From Bacillus thuringiensis (GTDB lineage Bacteria > Bacillota > Bacilli > Bacillales > Bacillaceae_G), in the NCBI RefSeq assembly GCF_014932895.1, contig NZ_JACYOF010000001.1, positions 558,001 to 622,000 on the forward strand: a DNA stretch of 64,000 nt. The letters run 5' to 3'. Positions 1 to 8,808 of this stretch are shown piece by piece (position 1 is the stretch's first letter; the number at the start of each line of letters is the position of its first letter). A program made the translations under genes and the position numbers. The notes beneath the pieces were generated by a model. It searched no databases and was not told where the DNA came from. It saw only the letters and a list, made by a program, of their open reading frames with translations.

Positions 1-1406
1 GGAATATCTAACGTACCGCCTCGCACATATGGAACCCCAGCGATATTCATCGCTGTTTTAAACATATAAACGTTAGAAGACATTTTTAACGCTGTAAGGT
101 CATCAATATAGCCCATTGTTTTCCAAGATGACTTAATAGGTGTACCTTTTAATTTTATTGGTTCATCTAACTGTACAGATCCGGGTTGAATCGCGCCAGT
201 TTGATATCCAGTAAGTACTGTTGCACCTTTTACAGTTGAACCCATCGGATAAGTACTTGTCATCGTTCCTAATGCGAAATCTTGTACTTTCGTTTCGCCA
301 TTTTCATTCACTAATTGTTTCCCAGCCATAGATAAAACTTCACCATTTTTCGGATTCATCATTACAACGAATGCACGGTCTAAAAGAGGTTCCGCTCCTT
401 TAAATTTCATTAAATTTTTGGTGATAATATCTTCCACACGCTTTTGTAATTCCATATCAATTGTTAAGTTCAGGTCATTACCTCGTTGTCCTTGCGATAC
501 ATTAATCGTTTCTAAAATATTACCGTTTTTATCTGTAATATTTTTAACTTCTGCTTTCGTACCGTGCAGACTATCTTCATATTGCTGTTCAAGATAACTT
601 TTTCCTACTCTATCATTTCGATTATAATCACGAACAAGATAGTAATCTAGTCTTTCTCTTGGTAAACCTTCATCAGATGTTGACACTCCACCAAGTACAC
701 TTCGGAATAAATCATCATACGTATATTTTCGATCCCAATCAACATTCGTATCTACACCTGGTAATGTTGCTAGATTCTCACTAATCTTCGCATATTCTTC
801 TTCAGTAGCATCTTTTTTAATAACTTGAGGTGTCATTGCATATCCGCCGTCCATCTTACTTTTAATCGCTAATATTTCTAAATCTTTTGCGGATAATTGA
901 TTAATTTCTTCTTCCGTCACACGACTTCGTTGACGCTCGTCTACCTCTTTATCGTCAATTTTGTTATTTTTCAATTCTTGACGATCTTTATTCGTAATTT
1001 TTTCTTTGGCTTCCTCCTTATGCATAGCAAGCCAATAATCTTTTTTATCGCGATCCGTTAATTTATCTGTCGGTACTTCAATCATATCTGCTAGTTTTTT
1101 CGCTGTTTCTAAGCGATCCTCTGCAGTTGATCCTTTCATTTTTGTAAATGTGATTGTACGAACAGCTGCATTATCTACTACTGGTCGTCCATAACGGTCA
1201 AATATTTTCCCACGCGGTACTGGATTGCTTATCGTTGAATTTTCTTTCTTCTCTACTTCATTCTTATATTCCTCACCGCGAACAATTTGTACGTATCCAA
1301 GCCTTACAATAACCGCGGAGAACATTAAAAATACGCAAAAAAACAACACGTTTAATCGAAAAGGAACGTGGGTCTTTTTCTTTGTTTGCTTCTGTTTCTT
1401 ACTCAT
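1..1406 (-). CDS. pbpA: Class B penicillin-binding protein (PbpA/PBP2A-like), C-terminus outside window
   Basis: Peptidoglycan transpeptidase that cross-links cell-wall peptides on the outer face of the membrane. The ATG at 1404-1406 follows an AGAGGGGG ribosome site. 468 codons are visible before the window edge. A short basic Lys/Gln-rich tail leads into one membrane segment (about residues 17-37), then the dimerisation region, then the transpeptidase domain with SxxK as S-T-V-K at Ser390-Lys393 and SSN at 443-445. The KTG motif would lie beyond the edge. Its position next to a YqgE-like permease and sodA matches yqgF (pbpA) of B. subtilis, which supports elongation-type PBP2A. Other class B PBPs share the motifs, so the exact paralogue rests on gene order. 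Confidence 0.88.
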   Translation of the reverse strand, partial: MSKKQKQTKKKTHVPFRLNVLFFCVFLMFSAVIVRLGYVQIVRGEEYKNEVEKKENSTISNPVPRGKIFDRYGRPVVDNAAVRTITFTKMKGSTAEDRLETAKKLADMIEVPTDKLTDRDKKDYWLAMHKEEAKEKITNKDRQELKNNKIDDKEVDERQRSRVTEEEINQLSAKDLEILAIKSKMDGGYAMTPQVIKKDATEEEYAKISENLATLPGVDTNVDWDRKYTYDDLFRSVLGGVSTSDEGLPRERLDYYLVRDYNRNDRVGKSYLEQQYEDSLHGTKAEVKNITDKNGNILETINVSQGQRGNDLNLTIDMELQKRVEDIITKNLMKFKGAEPLLDRAFVVMMNPKNGEVLSMAGKQLVNENGETKVQDFALGTMTSTYPMGSTVKGATVLTGYQTGAIQPGSVQLDEPIKLKGTPIKSSWKTMGYIDDLTALKMSSNVYMFKTAMNIAGVPYVRGGTLDI

Positions 1407-1443
1407 ACAAACCCCCTCTACCAACAGCTATGTAATGTGAAAG

Positions 1444-1465
1444 GGACACCTTCATACAGGTGTCC
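1444..1465 (-). terminator. Probable terminator after the MFS gene
   Basis: An 8-bp inverted repeat (GGACACCT/AGGTGTCC) with a 6-nt loop is followed on the minus strand by CCCTTT. It lies between the permease gene and the PBP gene. The T-run is weak. Confidence 0.5.
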
Positions 1466-1515
1466 TCACTGCTGTCTTACATCTTTTTCTATTCTAGCAT
1501 AAAACAAGCGAGAAG

Positions 1516-2793
1516 TTAACCTTCTGGTTCAGTTTGATTCTGTGTGGTTCCTTGCGCTACAACACTTGTTTTACCCGCATTCCCCTCATCATATTTGACA
1601 TTTTTAATCGCAAAATAAATAAGAAAATGTCCAACACCTAAAATACATAGTAAGTAAGGCAAACTTTTTTCAGGTGGAAAGAAGAGCACCGCACATAAAA
1701 AACTTAAAATGGAACAGATTCTCCCGGCATTTAGCCATAATTCCCGGACAACTACATATTCCACACGCCATTCTCTCGCATTTTTCGCTCTACCAATTAC
1801 GTCATATGTCATTGACCCGTACGGAACAAGTAAAATCGGGTATGCAATCGCGATACATGCTGCATAAATAAGTAATTTTGCGTATGTAACATTGAAAATA
1901 ACTAAAAATACGACCGCATATAAAATAATGCCTCCAAGCAAAATCGCTTTTTTTCGCCACTCTTTCTTTAACATACGAGCGACTAAGTAGTAACATACAA
2001 AGGATACAGCAGAGTTCACTAAACTATATTTCCCTAATGCGAACTCACTATTAGTTGCTAAATAAACATATACTGAAATGACAAAAACAAACGTTCCTTC
2101 TCTCAATCCTTGGAAAAAATGAGCTCTTGTAATTCTCCCCCAATTGTTATCAACCCTTCGCTCTTTCAATACTTGCACGATTTCATAACGCCCTTCACAT
2201 TCTCTCTTAGATAAAAAGAAGCTTAAGACGACAGCAATTGCAAATAGCACTAATGAAAGAAAGAATATGACAGTATAACCACTCCATTTTTCCATACGTG
2301 AAATTGTATATCCTGCCGCTATTGGCCCAATCATTCCAGAGAAAGATGTAAGAAGGCCAAGAAATCCGTTAAAAAAATCTCTTGTTTCTGGTTCTGTAAT
2401 CTCAAATGTCAATAAGTTAAACGCGAGCCAGTAAAAACCGTATCCGACTCCTAAAAGAGCCCCCATTAATAAAATATAGTGAGAAGCACTTTTTCCCGCT
2501 ACTAAAACAACGATAAAAAAAATTGCGAGCGTTCCTACGCCTATTCGTAACAAAATCGAGCGATCAATACGTTTCGCTAATTTCCCCCCTACAAGAAATG
2601 TGAGAGGCTGTAATACAACACTGGCTAAATTATACAAACCAAGATTCACATAATTTTGTGTTTGTTTCCATAAGTAAATGTTAACAAACGTATTCGATAA
2701 AGAAATTGCGAGCGTGTATAAACCTCCTATAAGGAGCAATAACACTAAATCCCGATTCACTTCAACGTCACCAATTATATGTTTCCACTTCAT
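1516..2793 (-). CDS. MFS transporter, YqgE-like
   Basis: Integral membrane protein of about 425 residues with roughly 12 hydrophobic segments, as in the major facilitator superfamily. The substrate is unknown. The start at 2793 is preferred over the upstream TTG at 2799 because AAGGAG lies 8 nt before it. A Gly-rich loop (LLGVGYGFYW) follows TM3-4 and the C-terminal tail is hydrophilic (Gln/Thr/Glu-rich). It sits between sodA and the PBP gene exactly as yqgE does in B. subtilis. No regulator or enzyme nearby suggests a cargo. Confidence 0.85.
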   Translation of the reverse strand: MKWKHIIGDVEVNRDLVLLLLIGGLYTLAISLSNTFVNIYLWKQTQNYVNLGLYNLASVVLQPLTFLVGGKLAKRIDRSILLRIGVGTLAIFFIVVLVAGKSASHYILLMGALLGVGYGFYWLAFNLLTFEITEPETRDFFNGFLGLLTSFSGMIGPIAAGYTISRMEKWSGYTVIFFLSLVLFAIAVVLSFFLSKRECEGRYEIVQVLKERRVDNNWGRITRAHFFQGLREGTFVFVISVYVYLATNSEFALGKYSLVNSAVSFVCYYLVARMLKKEWRKKAILLGGIILYAVVFLVIFNVTYAKLLIYAACIAIAYPILLVPYGSMTYDVIGRAKNAREWRVEYVVVRELWLNAGRICSILSFLCAVLFFPPEKSLPYLLCILGVGHFLIYFAIKNVKYDEGNAGKTSVVAQGTTQNQTEPEG

Positions 2794-2868
2794 ACACAAC
2801 TCTCCTTTACTTCATGTTCTAGTCTTCCAAAGACAAGCCCAATTATGTAAAAGGAAAGCATAGAAAAA

Positions 2869-2890
2869 AGCTAGGAGCCTTCTCCTAGCT
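2869..2890 (-). terminator. Rho-independent terminator of sodA
   Basis: A perfect 9-bp stem (AGCTAGGAG/CTCCTAGCT) with a 4-nt loop is flanked by A6 and T7, so it can stop transcription in either direction. On the minus strand it closes sodA. Confidence 0.85.
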
Positions 2891-2910
2891 TTTTTTCATA
2901 TTCATTGCAA

Positions 2911-3522
2911 TTATTTTGCTTCTTGGTAACGTTTTTCAGCAGCGTTCCAATCTACAACGTTCCAGAATGCACCAATGTAGTCTGGACGACGATTTTGGTA
3001 ATGTAAGTAGTACGCATGCTCCCAAACATCTAAACCGATAACTGGAGTTTTACCTTCAGTTAAAGGAGAATCTTGGTTTGGAGTGCTTGTTACTTCTAAC
3101 TCACCGTTGTTTACTACTAACCAAGCCCAACCAGAACCAAAACGAGTTGCGCCAGCTTTAGCAAATTCTTCTTTGAATGCATCGAAGCTACCAAATTTCG
3201 CTTCAATTGCAGTTGCTAGTTCGCCTACTGGTTGTCCGCCACCGTTTGGAGATAAGATTGTCCAGAAGAATGTATGGTTAGCATGTCCACCACCATTATT
3301 ACGTACTGCTGTACGGATTGCTTCTGGTACTTCATTTAAGTTTGCAACTAATTCTTCAACGCTTTTGTCAGCTAATTCTGCATGACCTTCTAAAGCAGCG
3401 TTTAAGTTTGTAATGTACGTGTTGTGATGTTTTGTATGATGGATGTTCATTGTTTCTTTGTCAAAGTGAGGCTCTAAAGCATCATACGCATAAGGTAAAT
3501 TTGGTAATTCGTGTTTTGCCAT
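2911..3522 (-). CDS. sodA: Superoxide dismutase (Mn)
   Basis: Converts superoxide to oxygen and hydrogen peroxide in the cytoplasm. The 203-residue length is typical of Fe/Mn-SODs. Metal ligands are visible: the N-terminal HH pair near residues 28-29, the His in the [11 protein letters not shown] segment, and the C-terminal [11 protein letters not shown] signature carrying Asp and His. Gly-Gly in the GGGHANH context and the Bacillus relationship favour manganese. The gene is monocistronic: it has its own sigma-A-like promoter (3577-3604) and a strong terminator. B. cereus-group genomes usually carry a second sodA elsewhere. Confidence 0.96.
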   Translation of the reverse strand: MAKHELPNLPYAYDALEPHFDKETMNIHHTKHHNTYITNLNAALEGHAELADKSVEELVANLNEVPEAIRTAVRNNGGGHANHTFFWTILSPNGGGQPVGELATAIEAKFGSFDAFKEEFAKAGATRFGSGWAWLVVNNGELEVTSTPNQDSPLTEGKTPVIGLDVWEHAYYLHYQNRRPDYIGAFWNVVDWNAAEKRYQEAK

Positions 3523-3576
3523 TGTTATATTCCTCCCAGTTTATGTATTGCCACTATTTGTGTGACATACAACTTC

Positions 3577-3604
3577 ATTCTACCCTAATTGCCATAGGGT
3601 GCAA
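3577..3604 (-). promoter_or_regulatory. sigma-A-type promoter of sodA
   Basis: On the minus strand TTGCAC and TAGAAT are separated by 16 nt, about 55 nt upstream of the sodA start. Both hexamers match the vegetative consensus well. Confidence 0.6.
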
Positions 3605-3690
3605 ACAAATAAATCACATTGTCTTGCTAACATTAAAGTAGCAAAATTCCCACTTCTTTTCAATCAAAATGCTCATATATTCCGTAAAAA

Positions 3691-3714
3691 AAGCTCCCTT
3701 CTACAAGGAAGCTT
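3691..3714 (-). terminator. Terminator of the tRNA gene
   Basis: A 10-bp stem (AAGCTTCCTT/AAGGGAGCTT on the minus strand, one wobble) with a 4-nt loop is followed by T6. It lies 33 nt beyond the tRNA 3' end. Confidence 0.75.
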
Positions 3715-3746
3715 CCTGCTGACATAATAAACATGTGAAATGGATA

Positions 3747-3820
3747 TGGACCCTGTAGGACTCGAACCTACGACCGGACGGTTATGAGCCGTCTGCTCTA
3801 ACCAGCTGAGCTAAGGGTCC
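3747..3820 (-). tRNA. tRNA with CAT anticodon (Ile2/lysidine type or elongator Met)
   Basis: A complete 74-nt cloverleaf: acceptor GGACCCT/AGGGTCC, D arm with AGCTCAG...AGAGC, anticodon loop CTCATAA closed by GACGG/CCGTC, and T arm GTAGGTTCGAGTCCTAC. The discriminator base is A and CCA is not encoded. A CAT anticodon may be read as methionine, or as isoleucine AUA after TilS lysidinylation. The acceptor and anticodon stems look to me like Bacillus Ile2, but this cannot be settled by eye. Confidence 0.93.
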
Positions 3821-4062
3821 ACAATTATGTATGTAATAACATATCAAATAACTGAATTCCTATCGGATATATCCTTTAAGAAAGGTAAGATAAATTTACC
3901 ATATAAAAAAGAAAAGTGTCAATTGTATTTTTCTCATTCAAAAGAAGAAAATTAACAAAAAGAAATTTAGTTATCTCCACTATATGTAAATATAATATAT
4001 CTTGAGATTCTCTAGATTCCTACGTTACAATGACTTTATACATACATAAAGGAAGTGAATCT

Positions 4063-4821
4063 ATGTCCATATTTACCCAATTTGCAAAAAGTGTATACTC
4101 GCCTAAAGATATGGCGCTATTCCGTTTTCAAAAAATCGGTAAAACCATTTTGTATATTATGCTACTTTGCTTAATTACTACTATTCCAAGAACCTTCTTG
4201 TACGGTAGCTTTATCCAAGATGGTGTGAACATGGTAAATCAAGTCATTGAAAAAGATTTACCTGATTTTAAAATTGAAAATGGCGAACTAAAAGCTGATA
4301 TTGATCAACCAATCGAAAAAGAAGAAGGAAATGCCCTTTTCGTATTTGATCCAAATTCAACAGAATTAGAAAAGTATCAAAATAAAACAGGTTTATTCGT
4401 TTTAAAAGATAAAGTCGTCTCTATAGGAAATGGTCAAACACAAACGTATTCCTATAACGATTTATTAGGTGCATCTCTTGAGAAAAAAGATTTGCAAGAC
4501 TTTATTTCTTTATTCGATAGTATTTATCCAATTTTATTATTTGTTATCGGATTTTTAGTGTACCTATTCCAGCTATTCATCACTTTTTTAGGCGTGACTT
4601 TACTTGCGTTCGTCGGTTCTGCTATGAGCGGTCAACGTAAATTATCCTATAAACAAGTTTGGACACTAACTGCGTACAGCTATACAATTCCAACAATCTT
4701 CTTTATGATTATGGATTTATTTAAAATTGTCGTACCTGGTTCAACATTCATTTATATCGCAGTTGTTTTAATTGTCCTATTCTTAACAATTAAAGAAATT
4801 CCAAAACCGAAAGAAAAATAA
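4063..4821 (+). CDS. DUF1189 family membrane protein (YqgB-like)
   Basis: Membrane protein of unknown function, about 252 residues. The start at 4063 is preferred because AAAGGAAGTGA precedes it; an ATG at 4030 has no ribosome site. One hydrophobic segment lies near residues 30-50. An extracytoplasmic Lys/Glu-rich stretch follows, and then three or four hydrophobic helices fill the C-terminal half. This arrangement and the location beside ispG match B. subtilis yqgB. It has its own terminator at 4831-4852. The family has no established biochemical role. Confidence 0.8.
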   Translation: MSIFTQFAKSVYSPKDMALFRFQKIGKTILYIMLLCLITTIPRTFLYGSFIQDGVNMVNQVIEKDLPDFKIENGELKADIDQPIEKEEGNALFVFDPNSTELEKYQNKTGLFVLKDKVVSIGNGQTQTYSYNDLLGASLEKKDLQDFISLFDSIYPILLFVIGFLVYLFQLFITFLGVTLLAFVGSAMSGQRKLSYKQVWTLTAYSYTIPTIFFMIMDLFKIVVPGSTFIYIAVVLIVLFLTIKEIPKPKEK

Positions 4822-4830
4822 GAACACAAA

Positions 4831-4852
4831 AAAATGCCTAAATTGGCATTTT
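4831..4852 (+). terminator. Terminator of the DUF1189 gene
   Basis: An AAAATGCC/GGCATTTT stem with a 6-nt loop is followed by a run of T, starting 10 nt after the stop codon. Confidence 0.85.
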
Positions 4853-4894
4853 TTTTTTGGACAAGCATATATTCCTAGCAAAGGAGTGAAGAAT

Positions 4895-5248
4895 ATGAAG
4901 AGATTAGGTATATTCTTATTCGTGCTTGTTCTCGGTTATATATTTTATTACGATATAAAAATCGGCACTTTACCGATGTTAAGCTCATATAAAAAAACAA
5001 CTGCTGCCCAAACCATAAAAAAAGAAAATACAGATACAAAACAAAATAAAGAGAAAGAAACAGATACAGCTTATAAAGCAATTGAAGTAAAAACTGGTGA
5101 CACTGTCCTTTCTATCACAGAAGCGATTAACAAGAAAAAAATCCCTTCTATTGAAAAAGTAATTGATGATTTTAAACAATTAAACAAAAATACATCTGCT
5201 ACAAAAATACAAATTGGGAAATCTTATAAATTCCCGTTATATCAATGA
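4895..5248 (+). CDS. Membrane-anchored LysM-like protein (YqfZ-like)
   Basis: Short exported protein (117 residues) with one N-terminal hydrophobic anchor (about residues 5-22), a Lys/Thr-rich linker and a C-terminal domain. That domain begins VKTGDTVLSITEAIN and ends IQIGKSYKFPLY, the pattern of a degenerate LysM repeat that could bind peptidoglycan. The ATG at 4895 is chosen because AAGGAG sits 8 nt upstream; the GTG at 4886 overlaps that site. The position just before ispG matches yqfZ. Cell-wall binding is inferred from the fold only. Confidence 0.72.
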   Translation: MKRLGIFLFVLVLGYIFYYDIKIGTLPMLSSYKKTTAAQTIKKENTDTKQNKEKETDTAYKAIEVKTGDTVLSITEAINKKKIPSIEKVIDDFKQLNKNTSATKIQIGKSYKFPLYQ

Positions 5249-5302
5249 GCAATCACTTAATCCTTGTCAATTACATAAAGGCGCTGATACAATAGTAAAA
5301 GT

Positions 5303-5323
5303 GAAACCGAGTACTTCGGTTTC
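5303..5323 (+). other. Hairpin in the ispG leader
   Basis: A perfect 8-bp stem (GAAACCGA/TCGGTTTC) with a 5-nt loop lies about 80 nt upstream of ispG. It is followed by TATAGCCC rather than a T-run, so it may be a weak terminator of the preceding gene or a 5'-leader structure. Confidence 0.4.
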
Positions 5324-5403
5324 TATAGCCCTTTCTCTCACATACTATCATTGATGTAAGGGACTAAAAAAGAAACTTCTTTTATAAGGAGAGCGATCTA
5401 TTC

Positions 5404-6516
5404 GTGAATGAAATGACTCATCGTACAAAAACACGTCCAGTTAAAGTCGGTAATTTAACAATTGGCGGTAATAATGAATTAATTATACAAAGTATGACAA
5501 CAACAAAAACACATGATGTTGAAGCAACAGTTGCTGAAATTAAACGTTTAGAAGAAGCTGGCTGTCAAATCGTCCGTGTTGCTGTTCCAGATGAACGTGC
5601 AGCAAATGCTATTGCTGATATAAAAAAACAAATCAACATTCCACTTGTTGCTGATATTCATTTTGATTATCGCCTTGCCTTAAAAGCAATTGAAGGTGGC
5701 ATTGATAAAGTACGTATCAACCCAGGTAACATTGGTCGTCGCCATAAAGTAGAAGCTGTTGTAAATGCAGCAAAAGAGCGCGGTATTCCAATTCGTATCG
5801 GTGTAAACGCTGGTTCATTAGAGCGTCACATTTTAGAAAAGTATGGGTACCCAACTGCAGATGGTATGGTTGAGAGCGCACTACATCACATTAAAATTTT
5901 AGAGGACTTAGATTTCCACGATATTATCGTATCTATGAAAGCCTCTGATGTTAACTTAGCAATTGAAGCATATGAAAAAGCTGCTCGTGCTTTTGATTAT
6001 CCATTACATTTAGGTATTACAGAATCAGGAACATTGTTTGCTGGAACTGTAAAAAGTGCCGCTGGTCTTGGGGCAATCTTAAGTAAAGGTATTGGAAATA
6101 CACTACGTATTTCATTAAGTGCGGATCCAGTTGAAGAAGTAAAAGTTGCGCGTGAACTATTAAAGTCATTCGGTCTTGCATCTAATGCCGCAACACTTAT
6201 CTCTTGTCCAACTTGCGGTCGTATTGAAATTGATTTAATTAGCATCGCTAACGAAGTAGAAGAATATATTTCTACCCTGCAAGTACCAATTAAAGTTGCA
6301 GTACTTGGCTGTGCTGTAAACGGTCCTGGTGAAGCCCGTGAAGCCGATATCGGTATTGCTGGTGCACGCGGAGAAGGATTATTATTCCGTAAAGGGCAAG
6401 TTGTTCGTAAAGTACCAGAAGAAATAATGGTAGAAGAACTAAAAAAAGAAATTGATGTAATTGCTGCTGAAATGGCTGCTGAAAGAGACAAAGAAAAAGA
6501 AACACAAGAACAATAA
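5404..6516 (+). CDS. ispG: 4-hydroxy-3-methylbut-2-en-1-yl diphosphate synthase
   Basis: Penultimate step of the MEP isoprenoid pathway: reductive ring opening of MEcPP to HMBPP by a 4Fe-4S enzyme. 370 residues, usual bacterial length. The TIM-barrel part carries the RINPGNIG signature. The C-terminal domain carries the cluster cysteines Cys268 and Cys271 (CPTCGR) and Cys303 (CAVNGPGE). The GTG at 5404 follows AAGGAG; an in-frame ATG at 5413 is the alternative. The partner ispH is in the same window at 13.5 kb. The extreme C-terminus is Glu/Lys-rich. Confidence 0.96.
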   Translation: MNEMTHRTKTRPVKVGNLTIGGNNELIIQSMTTTKTHDVEATVAEIKRLEEAGCQIVRVAVPDERAANAIADIKKQINIPLVADIHFDYRLALKAIEGGIDKVRINPGNIGRRHKVEAVVNAAKERGIPIRIGVNAGSLERHILEKYGYPTADGMVESALHHIKILEDLDFHDIIVSMKASDVNLAIEAYEKAARAFDYPLHLGITESGTLFAGTVKSAAGLGAILSKGIGNTLRISLSADPVEEVKVARELLKSFGLASNAATLISCPTCGRIEIDLISIANEVEEYISTLQVPIKVAVLGCAVNGPGEAREADIGIAGARGEGLLFRKGQVVRKVPEEIMVEELKKEIDVIAAEMAAERDKEKETQEQ

Positions 6517-6517
6517 A

Positions 6518-6555
6518 AAGAAGGTTGCCCACAATAATTTGTGAGCAACCTTCTT
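6518..6555 (+). terminator. Terminator of ispG
   Basis: AAGAAGGTTGC pairs with GCAACCTTCTT (11 bp) around a loop holding a further CAC/GTG. A short T-run follows, directly after the ispG stop. Confidence 0.8.
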
Positions 6556-6565
6556 TTCTATGTAA

Positions 6566-6599
6566 AAAAGCTCGTCAGTTATATAACCGACAAGCTTTT
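6566..6599 (-). terminator. Terminator of the znuCB-zur operon
   Basis: A 15-bp stem (two wobbles on the minus strand) with an ATAT loop is followed by T6 on the minus strand, overlapping the zur stop codon. It sits back to back with the ispG terminator. Confidence 0.8.
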
Positions 6600-7011
6600 A
6601 CTTTACACATTTTGGACAACGACCATATATTTCAAATTTATGCCCAGTTACTTCATAACCGTTAAAATCTTTATTCATAAAATCCATTGGGCAGGAAGTA
6701 ATTTCTTTCGTGCCCCCGCAATCTAAACAAATAAAATGATGATGATGTTCCATAATGGAACATGTAAAACGAAAATGTTTTTCACCATTTAATTCCGTTT
6801 GTTCTAAAACACCGATTTCGGCAAAAACCGTTAAGTTACGATAAATCGTATCAAAGCTAAGACCTGGATAATCATCCTTCATATGCTCTAAAACGTCTTT
6901 CGCAGTTAAATAACGATTGTGAGCCGCAAATAATCGGAGCATCTCTTCCCTTTTCCCAGTATGTTTGTATCCTTTTTCTTTCATTAGGCGCAAAGCTTCT
7001 GTTAGATTCAT
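6598..7011 (-). CDS. zur: Zinc uptake repressor Zur (Fur family)
   Basis: Zinc-sensing DNA-binding repressor. The 137-residue form starting at 7011 ([10 protein letters not shown]) is preferred; a longer frame runs upstream into znuB. The N-terminal winged helix ([15 protein letters not shown]) is followed by the His-rich [12 protein letters not shown] segment, with the first CxxC of the structural zinc site. The second CxxC (CPKC) is at the end. It follows znuC and znuB in one operon, the usual arrangement for a zinc-import repressor. Zur rather than Fur or PerR is inferred from this context and from the palindrome at 8649-8663. Confidence 0.92.
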   Translation of the reverse strand: MNLTEALRLMKEKGYKHTGKREEMLRLFAAHNRYLTAKDVLEHMKDDYPGLSFDTIYRNLTVFAEIGVLEQTELNGEKHFRFTCSIMEHHHHFICLDCGGTKEITSCPMDFMNKDFNGYEVTGHKFEIYGRCPKCVK

Positions 7012-7024
7012 ACCTATCCCTACT

Positions 7025-7858
7025 TTATGCAGTTTTTTTCTTCTTCCATAAAATTGCACCGATCAAAATAAGAACTGCTATCATAACAATTGTACCACCT
7101 GGTGCTAGATTAAGTTGATACGAAGCAAACATTCCACCAATTACTGCAATTTCACCAAATAAAATGGAAAAGAAAATTGTTTGTTTAAATCCCTTAGCAA
7201 TACGAATACTTGCTGCAACTGGTAACGTCATTAAAGATGATACGAGAAGAACACCTACAACACGCATTGATACTGCAATAACAAGCGCAACTAAAATAAT
7301 AAAAATAAAGTGAATCCACTTTGCACTCAAACCAGTTGATACAGCGTATTCTTCATCAAATGATAATAAAAACAACTCTTTGTATAATAAACTAATCGTT
7401 GCAATAACAACAATTGCTACAATACCGATAATAATTAAATCCGTACTTGTAACAGCACTTACACTACCAAATAAATAACTAAATAAATCTGTGTTAAATC
7501 CATTTGCAAGTGAAATGAAAATAACACCGATGCCCATTCCCGCTGAAAGAATAATCGGAATTGCTAATTCTTGGTAATGCTTATATACAGTTCGTAATTT
7601 TTCAATCAGTAACGCTCCACCAATCGAGAAAATCATTCCCATATATAAAGGATTTAAAAATCCCCCTGTAAAAATTGTTTTTTCAAGCAATAAACTTGCA
7701 GCAATACCCGATAACGTCACATGACTTAATGCATCTGCAATAAGCGACATGCGGCGAATTACAACGAACACACCGATAAGCGGTGCAACAAGCCCTATTA
7801 AAATACCTGCGTATAAAGAATTACGTAAAAAGTCATATTGTAAAAAATCTTGTATCAT
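7025..7858 (-). CDS. znuB: Zinc ABC transporter permease ZnuB/AdcB-type
   Basis: Membrane subunit of a metal ABC importer, 277 residues, about 8 hydrophobic segments, ABC-3 family. The start overlaps the znuC stop by one base (TAATG), with GGGAGG inside the end of znuC as ribosome site. The stop is 13 nt before zur. Manganese or iron importers share the fold. The assignment to zinc rests on operon partnership with Zur and the His-rich ATPase tail. Confidence 0.92.
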   Translation of the reverse strand: MIQDFLQYDFLRNSLYAGILIGLVAPLIGVFVVIRRMSLIADALSHVTLSGIAASLLLEKTIFTGGFLNPLYMGMIFSIGGALLIEKLRTVYKHYQELAIPIILSAGMGIGVIFISLANGFNTDLFSYLFGSVSAVTSTDLIIIGIVAIVVIATISLLYKELFLLSFDEEYAVSTGLSAKWIHFIFIILVALVIAVSMRVVGVLLVSSLMTLPVAASIRIAKGFKQTIFFSILFGEIAVIGGMFASYQLNLAPGGTIVMIAVLILIGAILWKKKKTA

Positions 7859-8628
7859 TATATCCTCCCGTGATGCTCATGCTCGTGTTCTAAGCGGTGA
7901 ACATGATGTCCATATAAGACGGACATTTCTGCATCTTCTAACTCTCGGAACTTCTCTACATTTCCATGGAAATGTAGATGTTGGTTTAGGCATGCAACAT
8001 GTGTTACTTTTTCGGTAACAGCTCCCATGTCATGAGTAACAAGAATTAATGTGATTCCCAACCTTTTGTTTAAATCCTCTAATATCTCATAAAAACTTTC
8101 CACATTTTTCACATCGATCCCAACAGTAGGCTCGTCCAAAATAAGTAATTCAGGATCACTAACGAGCGCACGAGCAATAAACACACGCTGTTGTTGTCCA
8201 CCAGAAAGCTCTCCAATATTACGCCCTTGAAACTCACTCATCCCTACATCAGCAATCGCTTTTTCTACCTTTTCCTTATCGTCTTTTGTGAAAAAGCGAA
8301 AAAGCCCTTTTTTCGAAACGAGCCCCATTGAAACAACTTCAAAAACAGTTGCTGGAAAACCAGAGTTGAAGCTATTTGCTTTTTGGGATACATAGCCAAC
8401 TTTGTTCCATTCTTTAAACTTCTTACTATCAACACCAAACAAACGAATACTTCCTTGTTTTGGCTTTAAAACGCCTAATAAACATTTAAGCAAAGTTGAT
8501 TTTCCTGAACCATTCGGTCCAACTAAACCTAAAAAAGCTCCCTTCGGAACTTGCAAATTAATATCCTCTAACACATTTCGGTCTTCATACCGAAATGTTA
8601 ATCCTTCAATCTCTAATATATTATCCAT
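7858..8628 (-). CDS. znuC: Zinc ABC transporter ATP-binding protein
   Basis: ATPase of the zinc importer, 256 residues. Walker A GPNGSGKST at 37-45, signature LSGGQQQR, Walker B LLILDEP, and the switch His in LVTHD. The C-terminus is unusually His-rich (HHVHRLEHEHEHHGRI), suggesting metal binding, though this is inference. First gene of the operon behind the promoter at 8679-8707 and the Zur-like box. No substrate-binding lipoprotein (ZnuA/AdcA) is present in the operon, so that subunit must be encoded elsewhere. Confidence 0.94.
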   Translation of the reverse strand: MDNILEIEGLTFRYEDRNVLEDINLQVPKGAFLGLVGPNGSGKSTLLKCLLGVLKPKQGSIRLFGVDSKKFKEWNKVGYVSQKANSFNSGFPATVFEVVSMGLVSKKGLFRFFTKDDKEKVEKAIADVGMSEFQGRNIGELSGGQQQRVFIARALVSDPELLILDEPTVGIDVKNVESFYEILEDLNKRLGITLILVTHDMGAVTEKVTHVACLNQHLHFHGNVEKFRELEDAEMSVLYGHHVHRLEHEHEHHGRI

Positions 8629-8648
8629 AGTATCTCACCTATTTTAAT

Positions 8649-8663
8649 TCAGAATGATTCCGA
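8649..8663 (-). promoter_or_regulatory. Zur-like operator of znuCB-zur
   Basis: A 7-1-7 inverted repeat, TCGGAAT-C-ATTCTGA on the minus strand (one mismatched pair), embedded in AAATCGGAATC. It resembles the B. subtilis Zur box TCGTAAT-N-ATTACGA. It lies between the -10 hexamer and the znuC start, where a repressor would block the promoter. Confidence 0.65.
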
Positions 8664-8678
8664 TTTATATCTATTTGA

Positions 8679-8707
8679 ATTATAGTACAGCTTATTATAG
8701 TTGTAAA
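8679..8707 (-). promoter_or_regulatory. sigma-A-type promoter of znuCB-zur
   Basis: TTTACA and a perfect TATAAT with 17-nt spacing on the minus strand, 51 nt upstream of znuC. Confidence 0.7.
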
Positions 8708-8760
8708 CCAATCTGCCTAAAATATATCTATTTTTTCAAGAAACCTTACTATTATAACAA

Positions 8761-8785
8761 AAAGCAGAGAAAAATTCTCTGCTTT
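8761..8785 (-). terminator. Terminator of the YitT-family gene
   Basis: An 11-bp perfect stem (AAAGCAGAGAA/TTCTCTGCTTT), 3-nt loop, ending in a run of T on the minus strand. It separates the yqfU-like gene from the zinc operon. Confidence 0.85.
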
Positions 8786-8808
8786 CGAAAAATATTCCTA
8801 TTAACTTT

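Noticed and set aside
1225-1440. Plus-strand 71-codon frame near the window start
   Set aside because: It lies opposite the N-terminus of the penicillin-binding protein gene and shows no ribosome site.
5997-6548. Long frame opposite ispG (183 codons)
   Set aside because: It is antisense to a well-supported enzyme gene and is Ser/Ile/Pro-rich without a recognisable motif.
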